A DNA stretch of 56,618 nucleotides from Gammaproteobacteria bacterium. Lineage in GTDB: Bacteria; Pseudomonadota; Gammaproteobacteria; Pseudomonadales; Azotimanducaceae_A. Under the pieces are notes generated by a model. That model saw only the letters and a program-made list of their open reading frames with translations, was not told the origin of the DNA and made no database searches. Position numbers and translations under genes: made by a program. This document shows, one piece after another, positions 8,414 to 17,075 of the stretch (position 1 is its first letter; each line of letters starts with the position of its first letter). Location: positions 900 through 57,517 of the forward strand of contig DUAT01000182.1 in the NCBI GenBank assembly GCA_012960755.1, read 5' to 3'.

Positions 8414-9421
8414 TCAACCCTTCTCGGCGACGATTCTCCAGTTCAAATCTGCTATTTTAGCTTTCTCGGCATCGGTCCAGGCTTGTCCACCTGTCTGAAG
8501 TAAATCTAGTGATTCTTCGACCCAGGGCGGGAGAATTCGTATCGCCTCCAGGCCGCGAACCAACTTTCGACCCATCAGGATCAAATCGCGCTTTTGTTCA
8601 CAAATTGGCCAGGCCTCACTTTTTGAAGGTGCTGATAAAAGCACTTGGAAGCCTGCTCTTTCCAGAGCAGCACAGACATCAGACGGATACATCGACTGCG
8701 TCGCCGCCAGGGTAGGCAGGTAGCATCTGTGAAGAGCTACATGTTCCGGGTTAGTCCAATCGAAATAAGGCGTCAACAGGTATTCAGAACAGGCATATCG
8801 AGCACCGGGTTTCAATACCCGGTACATTTCCCGTGTATGTGCATCCAGCTCTTCTTTCTTGAAGAAAGGCCAAACAGCCTGGATGGAAAAGCATCCATCA
8901 AAACTGTCTGATTGGTACTCAAGGGGCTTATGGTGATCACCCGTTTTGAAGTGAAGTCGATCGCTCATGCCACATTCGGCAGCCCATTCAACTGCGTTTT
9001 CAAGCTGGTTCGGGTCGATGTTGTAGCCCGATACCTGGCCACCGGTCAGTGTGGCAAAGTGATGGGCAACCCGTCCTCTTCCACATCCCATGTCTAACAA
9101 ATGGGATTTATCAGCGTTCTTTAGATTGAGCTCTGATAACAGAGCTTGTTCGCATAGCAGCTGATTCTGGTACAGCCCTTCTGAATCATTCAGTTGCGGT
9201 GGGATGTAAAGTTTTTCCAGATCAAACACCGACAGCATGTTGTTCAAGACCTTGTAATAGTCTGCCACTGCTTTGGTCTCATCTGCTGTCTCGGTCTTCT
9301 CACCGCCCTGCATCCGCTGAAAGAAACGATAGGCGTCAATACAAGCTTGTTTATCCTCTTCGGGTAATGTCGCTAAACGTCTCAGTCCGGTAATCGCGGT
9401 CTTGATTCTGTACCAATTCAA
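8414..9421 (-). CDS. SAM-dependent methyltransferase resembling sterol C24-methyltransferases
   Basis: This 335-aa class I methyltransferase transfers a methyl group from S-adenosylmethionine. Motif I is LLDMGCGRGRVA (108-119); the acidic end of strand 2 lies in GYNIDPNQLENAV; FDGCFSIQAVW and YRVLKPGARYAC are motifs II-III. The segment after the core, with WTNPEHVALHRC and AALERAGFQVLLS, follows the pattern of the ERG6/SMT family (DPNNPEH..., then 'L..aGFevl'). Length also fits that family. A sterol or other polycyclic or long lipid substrate is an inference; related enzymes of unknown specificity occur in bacteria that lack sterols. It may be cotranscribed with the downstream PhyH-type gene. 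Confidence 0.65.
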   Translation of the reverse strand: MNWYRIKTAITGLRRLATLPEEDKQACIDAYRFFQRMQGGEKTETADETKAVADYYKVLNNMLSVFDLEKLYIPPQLNDSEGLYQNQLLCEQALLSELNLKNADKSHLLDMGCGRGRVAHHFATLTGGQVSGYNIDPNQLENAVEWAAECGMSDRLHFKTGDHHKPLEYQSDSFDGCFSIQAVWPFFKKEELDAHTREMYRVLKPGARYACSEYLLTPYFDWTNPEHVALHRCYLPTLAATQSMYPSDVCAALERAGFQVLLSAPSKSEAWPICEQKRDLILMGRKLVRGLEAIRILPPWVEESLDLLQTGGQAWTDAEKAKIADLNWRIVAEKG

Positions 9422-9542
9422 CTTATGCGCCTTCCTTTACATTTATTACATTTGTTGCATTTGTGTCGAGCCTGGGGTTAAAGGACTCAAACCCTGTTCT
9501 TAAATTCGGTATCACCAATCTAAGCGCTCTGACAAGTTAGCT

Positions 9543-9553
9543 AATGGGGTCAG
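9543..9553 (+). repeat. GGGGTCAG-type dispersed motif (variant)
   Basis: AATGGGGTCAG is a partial copy, in the opposite orientation, of the ACTCTGACCCCATT motif at 10095-10108 and 676-686. From general knowledge, such GGGGTCAGAGT elements are scattered between genes in many environmental proteobacteria and may be REP-like. Confidence 0.3.
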
Positions 9554-9624
9554 TCGATTAGAGCAATTAGGAGATATAGGTAACGCCGGCAGATGAGCCT
9601 TTGCTGGATAGCATAAGGACTGCA

Positions 9625-10005
9625 TTAGCTACCCGCCCTGACTGCAAAGGCAAACCTGGCGTAGATCGATGCCAGATATCCAAAAAGCACACAAATACAA
9701 CCATAAACGGGGAAAAAACCCTGACCTAACAACTCCCTGGGTGCTCTGGCCCAGAACAGGGCAAAAAAGGTGTGCGCACAAATGACAACTGCTATCCAGA
9801 AAAGTATGCTCCTGGCCCACAATTTGTCACCCAGGCCATAATAACCAAGGTTTGCAAGTAGGATGGCGCCACCGAGCAAAGCAGTCGGTATGACGTAGTG
9901 CTTGCCGATCGCGAACGTATATACAACCCCTAGAAAAACTGCGCACGCCGCCGCAAGGGTTAGCCACTCCAAAGAATAATTGAGTGTAACTTTTCCTTTC
10001 ATCAT
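9625..10005 (-). CDS. Small four-helix membrane protein, unknown function
   Basis: The 126-aa protein is almost entirely hydrophobic. Helices lie near residues 12-33 (WLTLAAACAVFLGVVYTFAI), 38-57, 62-86 (LFWIAVVICAHTFFALFWA) and 96-117 (FFPVYGCICVLFGYLASI). The loops are short and Arg-rich ends suggest inside-facing termini. I do not recognise a family. It lies between the methyltransferase and CoA-transferase genes on the same strand, with spacings of 203 and 112 bp, so separate transcription is plausible. A shorter overlapping frame on the same strand has no better start. Confidence 0.55.
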   Translation of the reverse strand: MMKGKVTLNYSLEWLTLAAACAVFLGVVYTFAIGKHYVIPTALLGGAILLANLGYYGLGDKLWARSILFWIAVVICAHTFFALFWARAPRELLGQGFFPVYGCICVLFGYLASIYARFAFAVRAGS

Positions 10006-10094
10006 GTGAGGTCTCTTTCTGCCAAGAAGTTCAGTTTATATCGTTTTGACTTAAGCCGTTATCACCTCAGCAAAACAACTTAGGGGGTTAGGCC

Positions 10095-10113
10095 ACTCTG
10101 ACCCCATTTAATT
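10095..10113 (-). repeat. GGGGTCAGAGT-type dispersed motif
   Basis: ACTCTGACCCCATTTAATT lies just after the CoA-transferase stop codon; ACTCTGACCCCAT also occurs at 676-688. The position, immediately 3' of a gene, fits an extragenic element. Confidence 0.35.
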
Positions 10114-10117
10114 CGAG

Positions 10118-11296
10118 CTAAGCGATAATGCCTTTCTCTCGAAGTTGATCTATCCTGCTCTGCGGTAATGAAAATTCCTTTAACACTTCATCCGTATTCT
10201 CGCCGTGGCCCGGGCTCGGTCGAGCGGGTGTCAGTCGTTCGCCTCCGAACCTGGCTGGCGATTTAATAATCCGCATTTTGCCCATGATTGGATGATCCAT
10301 AACACCCGCAGTGTCATTAGCAACCACCTGTTCCTGAGCCAGCACTTCATCCTTACTAAGGCAGCGAGCACACGGCACATCAGCCTCTTTTAGTTTTTCA
10401 ATAATCTCCTGGGTGGTGTATTGCAGGTACGCATGGGCCACCAGGTCTTTGAACTCAGCCAGGTTGGCAATCAGCTTTTCAAACGAATTAAAACGCTCAT
10501 CTGCTAAAAGGTGCTCCATGCCCACCGCGATCAGCGATCGCATCTGCATCTCTTCGTTTCCGGCTGAAATAGTAACGCCGCCGTCTTTGGTCACGGTTAG
10601 TTCATACAGCAGATCAATAAGCAGCGGGCCTCGCTCATGATCCGCATCGAGCAGCGTGTGGTTCTGAAACCCATCCGGAAAGATAAAAAACAAGCCCGCG
10701 TCCAGCATCGACAAGTCAATGTGCTGGCCTGCTCCTGTCTTCTCGCGAACATACAACGCACAGGTCGCCGCCTGGCAGGCAGTGTAGGCGGTAATCTTGT
10801 CGCAGATCAGCGTTCTGAAAAAAGCAGGCTCGCCATCCTTGCCTTGCGTTGCAGCCAGACCCGCCTGCGCCTGAATGATGGGATCGTAAGCAGGCGCCCC
10901 ACCCAGTGGTCCTTCTTTTCCAAATCCAGAAATCGCTGTGTAAATAAGCCTGGGATTTAATGCCCGTAATGTCTCACTGCTCAGATTCAGTTTATCCATA
11001 ACGCCTGGGCGAAAATTATGAATAAAGATATCCACTTCAGGAATCATCTCACGAATCAGCATCTGACCCGCTTCGTCTTTCAGATTTACCCGCATGGACT
11101 GTTTGCCTCGATTACAGTTAGCAAACAGGGAAGATATACCGCCCTTGTTAGCACCAATGTAGCGCATAGGATCACCCACATTCATAGGCTCAACTTTGAT
11201 TACGCGTGCGCCCTGCTCCGCCATCATCATTGCTGCAAAGGAAGCGGTAATCATGGTAGAAAATTCCAGAACTGTAATTCCTTCTAGTGGTTTCAT
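10118..11296 (-). CDS. Family III CoA transferase (CaiB/BaiF type)
   Basis: The enzyme moves CoA between carboxylic acids through a covalent acyl-enzyme on an aspartate. The 392-aa protein has the family pattern from the first residues: MKPLEGITVLEFSTMITASF, AEQGARVIKVEP and NRGKQSMRVNLK, then IFIHNFRPGVMDKL and YTAISGFGKEGP. LICDKITAY places the probable catalytic Asp at 166, followed by ALYVREKTGAGQHIDLSML. The length is normal. The acyl groups are unknown; the acyl-CoA dehydrogenase, acyl-CoA synthetase and crotonase elsewhere in the window show that CoA-ester catabolism is a theme, but none is adjacent. It is the last gene before the divergent sulfatase. Confidence 0.88.
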   Translation of the reverse strand: MKPLEGITVLEFSTMITASFAAMMMAEQGARVIKVEPMNVGDPMRYIGANKGGISSLFANCNRGKQSMRVNLKDEAGQMLIREMIPEVDIFIHNFRPGVMDKLNLSSETLRALNPRLIYTAISGFGKEGPLGGAPAYDPIIQAQAGLAATQGKDGEPAFFRTLICDKITAYTACQAATCALYVREKTGAGQHIDLSMLDAGLFFIFPDGFQNHTLLDADHERGPLLIDLLYELTVTKDGGVTISAGNEEMQMRSLIAVGMEHLLADERFNSFEKLIANLAEFKDLVAHAYLQYTTQEIIEKLKEADVPCARCLSKDEVLAQEQVVANDTAGVMDHPIMGKMRIIKSPARFGGERLTPARPSPGHGENTDEVLKEFSLPQSRIDQLREKGIIA

Positions 11297-11628
11297 AGGC
11301 TAGTCCTCTTTATCAGTCCAGAAATTCTACGACATTCTCGCACAAGCGTCCTGCCCTGTAAGAACAACTGAACAGAACAAACTGACAGTGCACTGGTATT
11401 TCCCAGCCCACCCCACACAAACCGCCGATCTATACCTGGTTTAATGAGAGCTACCGCCACGCACGATCTTACCCCTGATTTGCAAGAATTAACCATGGTT
11501 GCGCGCCGACACCAACATAAACAGAAAGACATTTTAACGGTATTCAATATAATGGCTAAGCACATAATCAACTTCCAGTATCACAACCACCTTGGGAACA
11601 ACTTCAATTGCCTAATTTGAATTTAACT

Positions 11629-13380
11629 ATGATACGCCCATTTATACTCGGCTTATTCTGCTTGGCCTGTACCTCACTGCGAGCAGAGGATCGACCAAAT
11701 ATCGTACTCATTCTGGTCGACGATGCAGGACTTATGGATTTTGGCGGTTTCGGTGGAGAGGCAAACACGCCCAATATTGACGCATTGGCGGAATCTGGCG
11801 TTCGCTTTGCTAATTACCACACGTCACCGCTCTGCGCGCCTTCCCGGGCTATGTTATTGACAGGCGTTGATAATCACCAGACCGGGATAGGAACTATCCC
11901 CGAGATTGTAACGGCAACACAGTCCGAGCAGGCAGGCTACGCCATGGTATTGGTGCCGCAAATAAGGACGGTGGCAGATAAGCTTCGGAAAGCTGGTTAT
12001 CACACTTATATGGCAGGTAAGTGGCATCTAGGCAATGAAGGCCAACAATTACCAGTGCAACATGGCTTTGACAGGTCTTTTGCACTGGATGCTTCCGGCG
12101 CAGATAACTGGGAACAGAAATCTTACATGCCCTATTACGAAAACGCGCCCTGGTTTGAAGGTAATCAAGCGGCCGAGTTACCTGACGACTTTTATTCATC
12201 ACAGTTTCTCGTCGATAAAATGGTGGAATATATCGGTCCTGAGCCTACCGTCCCAGGTAAGGACGCGCCATTTTTTGCTTATCTGGCGTTTCAGGCAATT
12301 CACATCCCGGTGCAGGCTCCCAAAGAATTTACCGATCATTACGAAGGCGTATACAAAGATGGCTGGCAGCAATTGAGACAGCAAAGATTGGAAAAAGGCA
12401 AAACATTAGGGTTGATTCCGGTTCAAGCCCAACTTGCTAAGCCACCGGCATTTTTGCGTGACTGGCAGACGCTGGATGCTGAACAAAAGCAACTATTCGA
12501 ACGTTCGATGATGGTGAATGCCGGAATGTTGGAAGCGATGGATCACCATATCGGCAGGCTAATAGCTCACCTTAAATCACTCAACAAGTTCGACGATACT
12601 GTCTTTATTATCACGTCGGACAATGGGCCGGAGTTCAACCACCCTGTGAGCGCTGCTGTCATGAAAGCCTGGATGTATTTCAACGGTTACAATGCAAGTA
12701 TAGAAACCCTGGGTGAACGCGGCTCGCTAGCGGCCATTGGACCCGAATGGGCGATTGCAGCCTCAACCCCTGGTAATCTCTTTAAATTTTATGCCAGTGA
12801 AGGTGGCCAGCGGGTACCCCTGATTATATCCGGCGCTGGCCAAAAACAGACTGGCTTTCACAAGGCACTTACCTTCGTACAAGACATCACGCCAACTATC
12901 CTGGAATTAGCCAACGTTTCTGCTGAGATTCAAAGCCAGGGTACACCCATGGATGGCAGGTCACTTGGACCCTTGTTAACCGGTTCTGAACTGCAGGTCT
13001 ATGGCGAGGAAGACGTGATTGGCATGGAAGTTTCCGGCAATGCATCGCTGTTTAAAGGCGAGTACAAGATAACGTTTAACACGCTGCCACATGGTTCCGC
13101 CAAATGGGGGCTGTATCATCTCGCCAGCGATCCGGGAGAAGCAAACGACCTGTCACTTAAGTTACCCGAGTTAAAGGCGGATATGCTTGCTGATTATCGG
13201 GATTATGCTGAACGAAAGAAAGTAGTGAGTATGCCGGCAGACTTCAACCCTTTGAAACAAATCATGGCGACGGTATTACCGCGACTTTTTAATCGTAATA
13301 TAACCCGTATTGTGATTGGCCTGTTTGCTCTGGCTGCACTAACTTTTCTGTATGTTAGATTGACAGGCAACCGACCATAA
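11629..13380 (+). CDS. Exported arylsulfatase-family enzyme with C-terminal membrane segment
   Basis: This sulfatase hydrolyses sulfate esters using a formylglycine made from Cys69 in the motif CAPSR (69-73). Residues 1-19 form a signal peptide (IRPFILGLFCLACTSLRA). RPNIVLILVDDAG carries the metal-binding Asp pair (31, 32), YMAGKWHLG is the second family signature, and FIITSDNGPE carries further metal ligands. A hydrophobic stretch near the C-terminus (IVIGLFALAALTFLYV) suggests tethering to the membrane. I took the ATG at 11629; a TTG at 11608 in the same frame would add seven residues and neither has a strong ribosome-binding site. No sulfatase-maturing enzyme is visible in the window, so activation must depend on one elsewhere. 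Confidence 0.85.
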   Translation: MIRPFILGLFCLACTSLRAEDRPNIVLILVDDAGLMDFGGFGGEANTPNIDALAESGVRFANYHTSPLCAPSRAMLLTGVDNHQTGIGTIPEIVTATQSEQAGYAMVLVPQIRTVADKLRKAGYHTYMAGKWHLGNEGQQLPVQHGFDRSFALDASGADNWEQKSYMPYYENAPWFEGNQAAELPDDFYSSQFLVDKMVEYIGPEPTVPGKDAPFFAYLAFQAIHIPVQAPKEFTDHYEGVYKDGWQQLRQQRLEKGKTLGLIPVQAQLAKPPAFLRDWQTLDAEQKQLFERSMMVNAGMLEAMDHHIGRLIAHLKSLNKFDDTVFIITSDNGPEFNHPVSAAVMKAWMYFNGYNASIETLGERGSLAAIGPEWAIAASTPGNLFKFYASEGGQRVPLIISGAGQKQTGFHKALTFVQDITPTILELANVSAEIQSQGTPMDGRSLGPLLTGSELQVYGEEDVIGMEVSGNASLFKGEYKITFNTLPHGSAKWGLYHLASDPGEANDLSLKLPELKADMLADYRDYAERKKVVSMPADFNPLKQIMATVLPRLFNRNITRIVIGLFALAALTFLYVRLTGNRP

Positions 13381-13780
13381 CGGGTGTCGGAAGCTGATAC
13401 TAACTGTCTGGTATCGCTGAATTAACTTCGCAAGCACCACACTAGGGGCTTGCTCCCTGTCTGGTAAATAGTTATTTCAAGGCGTATTTTTTCCCAGATT
13501 ACAAGAGCCTCATGCATGATAGAGTCATCTGGCACAGGCAGAGCTGTGCTGCCAAATACCTGGCCGCGTCTGTATCCTGCAGGCGCTTCTTCGCCGACCA
13601 GAACCGCACCTGTATTTGGTAGTTTATCAACCTAGGGTTTTCTATTTCTCACCTCACAGTCGGATACTTTCAATTCACTGAGTGGTCATTGTATTTCAGT
13701 CATCACCGGCTCGCGGTGCTGTAAATCAAAAGAAGTTAAGAATCCTATTACACCTATAGGTTAACGGGAAACACGGATTC
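13381..13780. other. Gene-poor stretch before the FNR-type promoter
   Basis: I see no gene. A minus-strand frame of about 60 codons (roughly 13436-13630) reads smoothly but matches no family and lacks a start signal. The stretch separates accessory metabolism from the low-oxygen island. Confidence 0.35.
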
Positions 13781-13822
13781 TTGATGTAGATCAATTTCAA
13801 AACATGACGGTGTTGTTAACGT
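13781..13822 (+). promoter_or_regulatory. FNR-type class II promoter of the 34-aa peptide gene
   Basis: TTGATGTAGATCAA (13781-13794) is a perfect match to TTGAT-N4-ATCAA. TAACGT at 13817-13822 starts 36 bp from the box start, the -10 position expected when FNR sits at -41.5. The box centre is 66.5 bp from the start codon at 13854. Confidence 0.8.
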
Positions 13823-13853
13823 AGCAACCATTCAAAATGGCAAGGAGCTATGT

Positions 13854-13958
13854 ATGGATCAGGTAGTATTTTTCATTTGTTCAGGACTCGCGGTAATCTC
13901 GGTCACAGGTATAATAGCAACATTGATTTTGATCGCTTCGGGTAAGATCGAGGTCTAA
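13854..13958 (+). CDS. 34-aa single-span membrane peptide under FNR control
   Basis: The frame encodes 34 residues, MDQVVFFICSGLAVISVTGI followed by IATLILIASGKIEV: one transmembrane helix (about residues 5-28) with a short charged tail. AAGGAG lies 7 nt before the ATG, and a perfect FNR box and a correctly placed -10 hexamer lie further upstream. These three signals, not the length, make the gene credible. Small single-helix subunits of this kind accompany cytochrome oxidases and other respiratory complexes, but this sequence does not match CydX, CcoQ or CcoS as I know them. It converges with hemN (stop codons 10 bp apart). Function unknown; a low-oxygen membrane role is an inference. Confidence 0.72.
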   Translation: MDQVVFFICSGLAVISVTGIIATLILIASGKIEV

Positions 13959-13967
13959 TGCTTTGGT

Positions 13968-15359
13968 TCAGATCGCACGAGAATAACGCGTGGTGGTTTT
14001 CGGCCTGTGCAGGTATTTATCGAACACCATACAGACGTTTCTTATGAGTAGTCGACCGGAATGGCTCACCCTGACTCCTTGCTCATTGATCCTACATAAC
14101 CCATCTTGAACCAGTGGTCGAAGCGCCACTAGTTCCTTGGCAAAGTAGGTTGCAAACTCAATATCAAAAACTTCTTCGATATCAGCAAAGCGTAAATTGA
14201 ACTGGCAGATAAGGGCCTTGATGACTGCCTGTCTAATCAAGTCATCGCCGCTCAGCACAATCCCTTTTTCCACAGGCAGTTTGTCTGCTTCTAGCAGTTT
14301 CTGATACTGCTCTAGCTGTTTCACATTTTGGCTGAAGGTAGTGCCAATATGACTGATGCCAGTAATACCAAATGCAATCAGATCGCAATCTGCCTGGGTA
14401 GAATAACCCTGAAAATTCCTTTGTAAGGTTCCATTCTTCTGGGCAAGGCATAAAGCATCATCTGGCTTTGCGAAATGATCCATGCCGATATTCTGGTAAC
14501 CTTCAGAGGTCAGCTCTTCTATGCACAATTGAAGGATATCCAGCTTCTCGTCCGCAGTAGGCAAGTCAGAGACCAAAATTCGTTTCTGTGGATGGAAACG
14601 CTCCGGCAGGTGGGCGTAATTGTAGATCGAGATTCGATCAGGATTAAGAATTACCACCTGCTGCAGCGTCTTTAGAAAGGATTGTGTAGACTGATGCGGC
14701 AACCCATAAATAAGATCGACCGATACTGATTTGAATCCAGATCTATTGGCAGCCTCAATTACTTGTTTTGTTTGGCTAAATGACTGTTTACGATTAACTG
14801 CTGTTTGAACTTTTTTGTTGAAGTCCTGTATGCCCAGGGACAAACGGTTAAACCCGCACTCTCTCAGGTGACGAATTCGATCCGGGTTAACGGTTCTCGG
14901 GTCAATCTCGATACTGAATTCACCATCTTCGTCTGATCGTATTTCAAAACTGTCGCGTATAGCATACATCAACCCCGAGATCTCATCATCATCCAGAAAG
15001 GTTGGCGTTCCGCCACCCCAATGCAGTTGTGATACTTTCCTTGTTGCAAATTTAGGCGCTTGAAGCGCGATCTCTTTTGAAAGTAGATTTAAATAATTGG
15101 TAGCCAGTTTCCGTTTGCGAGTCACAATCTTGTTGCAGGCACAGTAATAACATAGCGTAGCGCAGAAGGGGATGTGGAAATAGAGCGAGAGATCCCTGTT
15201 CTTTAGATCGGACTCTTCTATTGCCCATAGAAGTTTTTGCTCATCAAAGTCAGTGAACTGCAGGGCAGTCGGATACGAAGTATAGCGCGGGCCACTAACG
15301 TTATATCGATGAACCAGTTCAGGATCCAGAAAGAATACTGGTGTTTTGGATTGTGGCAT
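13968..15359 (-). CDS. hemN: Oxygen-independent coproporphyrinogen III dehydrogenase
   Basis: HemN is a cytoplasmic radical-SAM enzyme that decarboxylates coproporphyrinogen III to protoporphyrinogen IX without oxygen, supplying haem for anaerobic respiration. GPRYTSYPTALQF near the N-terminus is the HemN hallmark. C66, C70 and C73 in FCATLCYYCAC bind the [4Fe-4S] cluster, with the extra Cys75 also typical. GGGTPTFL and LSLGIQDFNKKVQTAVNR follow. At 463 residues it has the length of true HemN rather than the HemW-type paralogues. An FNR-type promoter lies upstream (15384-15425). It matches the haem demand of NarI, NarC, the globin and the possible haem-PAS protein encoded nearby. Confidence 0.95.
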   Translation of the reverse strand: MPQSKTPVFFLDPELVHRYNVSGPRYTSYPTALQFTDFDEQKLLWAIEESDLKNRDLSLYFHIPFCATLCYYCACNKIVTRKRKLATNYLNLLSKEIALQAPKFATRKVSQLHWGGGTPTFLDDDEISGLMYAIRDSFEIRSDEDGEFSIEIDPRTVNPDRIRHLRECGFNRLSLGIQDFNKKVQTAVNRKQSFSQTKQVIEAANRSGFKSVSVDLIYGLPHQSTQSFLKTLQQVVILNPDRISIYNYAHLPERFHPQKRILVSDLPTADEKLDILQLCIEELTSEGYQNIGMDHFAKPDDALCLAQKNGTLQRNFQGYSTQADCDLIAFGITGISHIGTTFSQNVKQLEQYQKLLEADKLPVEKGIVLSGDDLIRQAVIKALICQFNLRFADIEEVFDIEFATYFAKELVALRPLVQDGLCRINEQGVRVSHSGRLLIRNVCMVFDKYLHRPKTTTRYSRAI

Positions 15360-15383
15360 AATCAGTCTCGTTTAAGCCTGCTC

Positions 15384-15425
15384 AGTGTATGGAAACTGAT
15401 TGAAACTAACCTTGACCTGAATCAA
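15384..15425 (-). promoter_or_regulatory. FNR-type class II promoter of hemN
   Basis: The box 15412-15425 reads TTGACCTGAATCAA on the plus strand (9 of 10 consensus positions). On the minus strand TACACT (15389 down to 15384) begins 36 bp from the box start, as expected for class II. The predicted transcript would begin near 15377, about 18 nt before the hemN ATG. Confidence 0.75.
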
Positions 15426-15862
15426 GCGCTCAACTTAAAGCCTTAAGCCCTTTTCTCCACAATGGCAATTCTCCTGCCAGTCCAGGATGCGACCTTGGAA
15501 ACTTTGGAGCCGACGCAGGTTTGTCGCAGTTTGTTTTCCATGCGGCTGATAATCCTGACAACACCAGCTTCAGCTGAAATGGTATCAATCCACGAACTCA
15601 ATTAGTTCGGCTGCAATAAAATATCACAGGGGAGTTGATTTATTTTGCCGATCCTGAATCCAGTGAATGTACTGGCATAATCCTCCACCTAAGCGTGTAC
15701 AGTGGGTTAGGCTCCAGGGAATGCCCGGCACGAAGCTGGCATTCATGAAAGAGAATGTGTTGAATCCATACCTAGTGTAACTAGCTTCAGCAAAAATGCT
15801 GTAAAGTAACGGCAGATTCAAAACAGTGACAGACAAGAGATGTTGAGCACGTTCTTTGAAGC
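15426..15862. other. Stretch between hemN promoter and a damaged membrane gene
   Basis: I find no gene I would defend. A minus-strand frame from a GTG at 15884 to 15624 would overlap the end of the preceding membrane ORF, and it has an ordinary, non-repetitive composition but no family resemblance. Another short minus-strand frame around 15444-15570 is similarly unsupported. Confidence 0.3.
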
Positions 15863-16181
15863 CTAGGTCGACCTTCTTCGCCACAGTTTCAAAACCAACC
15901 AGCTCAAATAAACCAAGCCCACTAATCCCAGTAGCAACTGTGCCGCAGGCAGATACTGACTGATCCGTGAAATCTCTACTAATTCAGTACTTACCTCCTG
16001 ATACTGCTGAAAAGCTTTATAGGCATTAAACTCTAAAGGCCATTCAGTCTCATTATTAGAGGGACCAGGGTAATGAGCGGCCCCCAATCGTCCGTCTACT
16101 TTCTGACAGCAGCGCTATGCCAATTAAAGCGACCATGCTTAAGGTAATGATACCATCGACAGTAGGCCAAGTAATGACCAC
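15863..16181 (-). pseudogene. Small two-helix membrane protein gene, apparently frameshifted
   Basis: An AGGAGG sits 5 nt before a GTG at 16181 and opens a 41-codon frame (to 16056) with one membrane helix, DGIITLSMVALIGIALL. Before it stops, a second frame carries on (16087 to 15863) with GPSNNETEWPLEFNAYKAFQ, then a second helix, AAQLLLGLVGLVYLSWLVL, ending KLWRRRST. Joined by one frameshift near 16100 the two would make a protein of about 100 residues with two spans. The alternative is two overlapping, translationally coupled peptides, the second starting at a TTG. The gene is divergent from fnr and shares its upstream region, so regulation by FNR is possible. Family not recognised. Confidence 0.45.
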
Positions 16182-16263
16182 TCTACCTCCTATAAGCCTA
16201 ATAAATAATACTTACATAAATACAATTGATTTTACAGTGGTATAAAAATTCATACTATATATC

Positions 16264-16277
16264 TTGATTAATATGAA
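16264..16277. promoter_or_regulatory. Weak FNR-like site between fnr and the divergent small gene
   Basis: TTGATTAATATGAA matches the FNR consensus at 9 of 10 positions. The hexamer at the class II distance is TCTAAT (16300-16305), not TAnnnT. Autoregulation of fnr is the simplest reading. Confidence 0.45.
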
Positions 16278-16324
16278 TTGAACCGCATATCATTGGTACT
16301 CTAATCAAATTTATTGTCTTGGCC

Positions 16325-17053
16325 ATGCCCCAAACAGAAAAATTTGTTGTTTCTTGCAGTCACTGCGGCTTGAATGCGCTTTGTATCCCCACTTCTCTCA
16401 CCAGCGAAGAAATAGAGGTTCTCAATACAGAAATTAAGCGCGCAAAACCTCTCCACAAAAATAGTGTAGTTTTTGAAACAGGAGATCCGTTCACATCTAT
16501 CTATGCTGTTCGTTCAGGCGCCCTAAAAGCTTACAGTATTGATGAAAATGGAGAAGAGTATGTCGTCGGATTCTTCCTCCCAGGTGAGCTTATTGGCCTG
16601 GATTCAATCGACAGTGGAGTGCACCTCAACACAGCAAAAGCACTTGAAACTTCTACCCTGTGTGAAATACCTTTTGACCAGGTGGAAACACTTTCTAAGA
16701 AAATTCACAATCTTCAAAAGCATATGTATCGCATCTTGAGCCGTGAAATCGGAGAGGATCAGAAACTCCAGTTGCTACTAGGAAAAAAGACAGCAGAAGA
16801 AAAAATTGGCACGTTCATACTTAACTTGTCCCAGCGTTACCAGCAGCGTCATCTATCAGCGACTTTGCTTCGATTGCCGATGGCAAGGACTGACATTGCC
16901 AATTACCTAGGCTTGGCAGTGGAAACCGTGAGTCGAATTATCACGCGTTTACAAGCTCAAAAGATACTCAAGGTTGATGGCAAAGATATCGAGATTCTGG
17001 ACTACAAACAATTGTGTATAGTGGCGCATAGCCAATGCGTTGTGGATACATAA
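16325..17053 (+). CDS. fnr: FNR/ANR oxygen-responsive transcription factor
   Basis: This is the global regulator that binds DNA as a dimer when an oxygen-labile [4Fe-4S] cluster is intact. Counting from the ATG at 16325, Cys11, Cys14, Cys20 and Cys113 reproduce the spacing of Escherichia coli FNR Cys20, 23, 29 and 122 exactly. A cyclic-nucleotide-binding fold follows (for example VVGFFLPGELIGLDSI). The C-terminal helix-turn-helix is TDIANYLGLAVETVSRIITR, whose recognition helix keeps the VETVSR residues that read TTGAT. A TTG two codons upstream is an alternative start. A strong terminator follows at 17076-17095. This protein is the obvious reader of the FNR-type boxes in the window. Confidence 0.95.
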   Translation: MPQTEKFVVSCSHCGLNALCIPTSLTSEEIEVLNTEIKRAKPLHKNSVVFETGDPFTSIYAVRSGALKAYSIDENGEEYVVGFFLPGELIGLDSIDSGVHLNTAKALETSTLCEIPFDQVETLSKKIHNLQKHMYRILSREIGEDQKLQLLLGKKTAEEKIGTFILNLSQRYQQRHLSATLLRLPMARTDIANYLGLAVETVSRIITRLQAQKILKVDGKDIEILDYKQLCIVAHSQCVVDT

Positions 17054-17075
17054 TATTCGGCCAGGTCATCTGAGT

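Noticed and set aside
11293..11571. 92-codon frame between CoA transferase and sulfatase on the minus strand
   Set aside because: It overlaps the CoA-transferase start, is rich in Arg and Cys without a pattern, and covers the promoter region.
13436..13630. Minus-strand frame of about 63 codons with smooth amino acid sequence
   Set aside because: No start codon or ribosome-binding site, and no family resemblance; it opens directly after a stop.
15624..15884. 86-codon frame on the minus strand (GTG start)
   Set aside because: It starts inside the end of the preceding membrane frame, has no ribosome-binding site and matches nothing.
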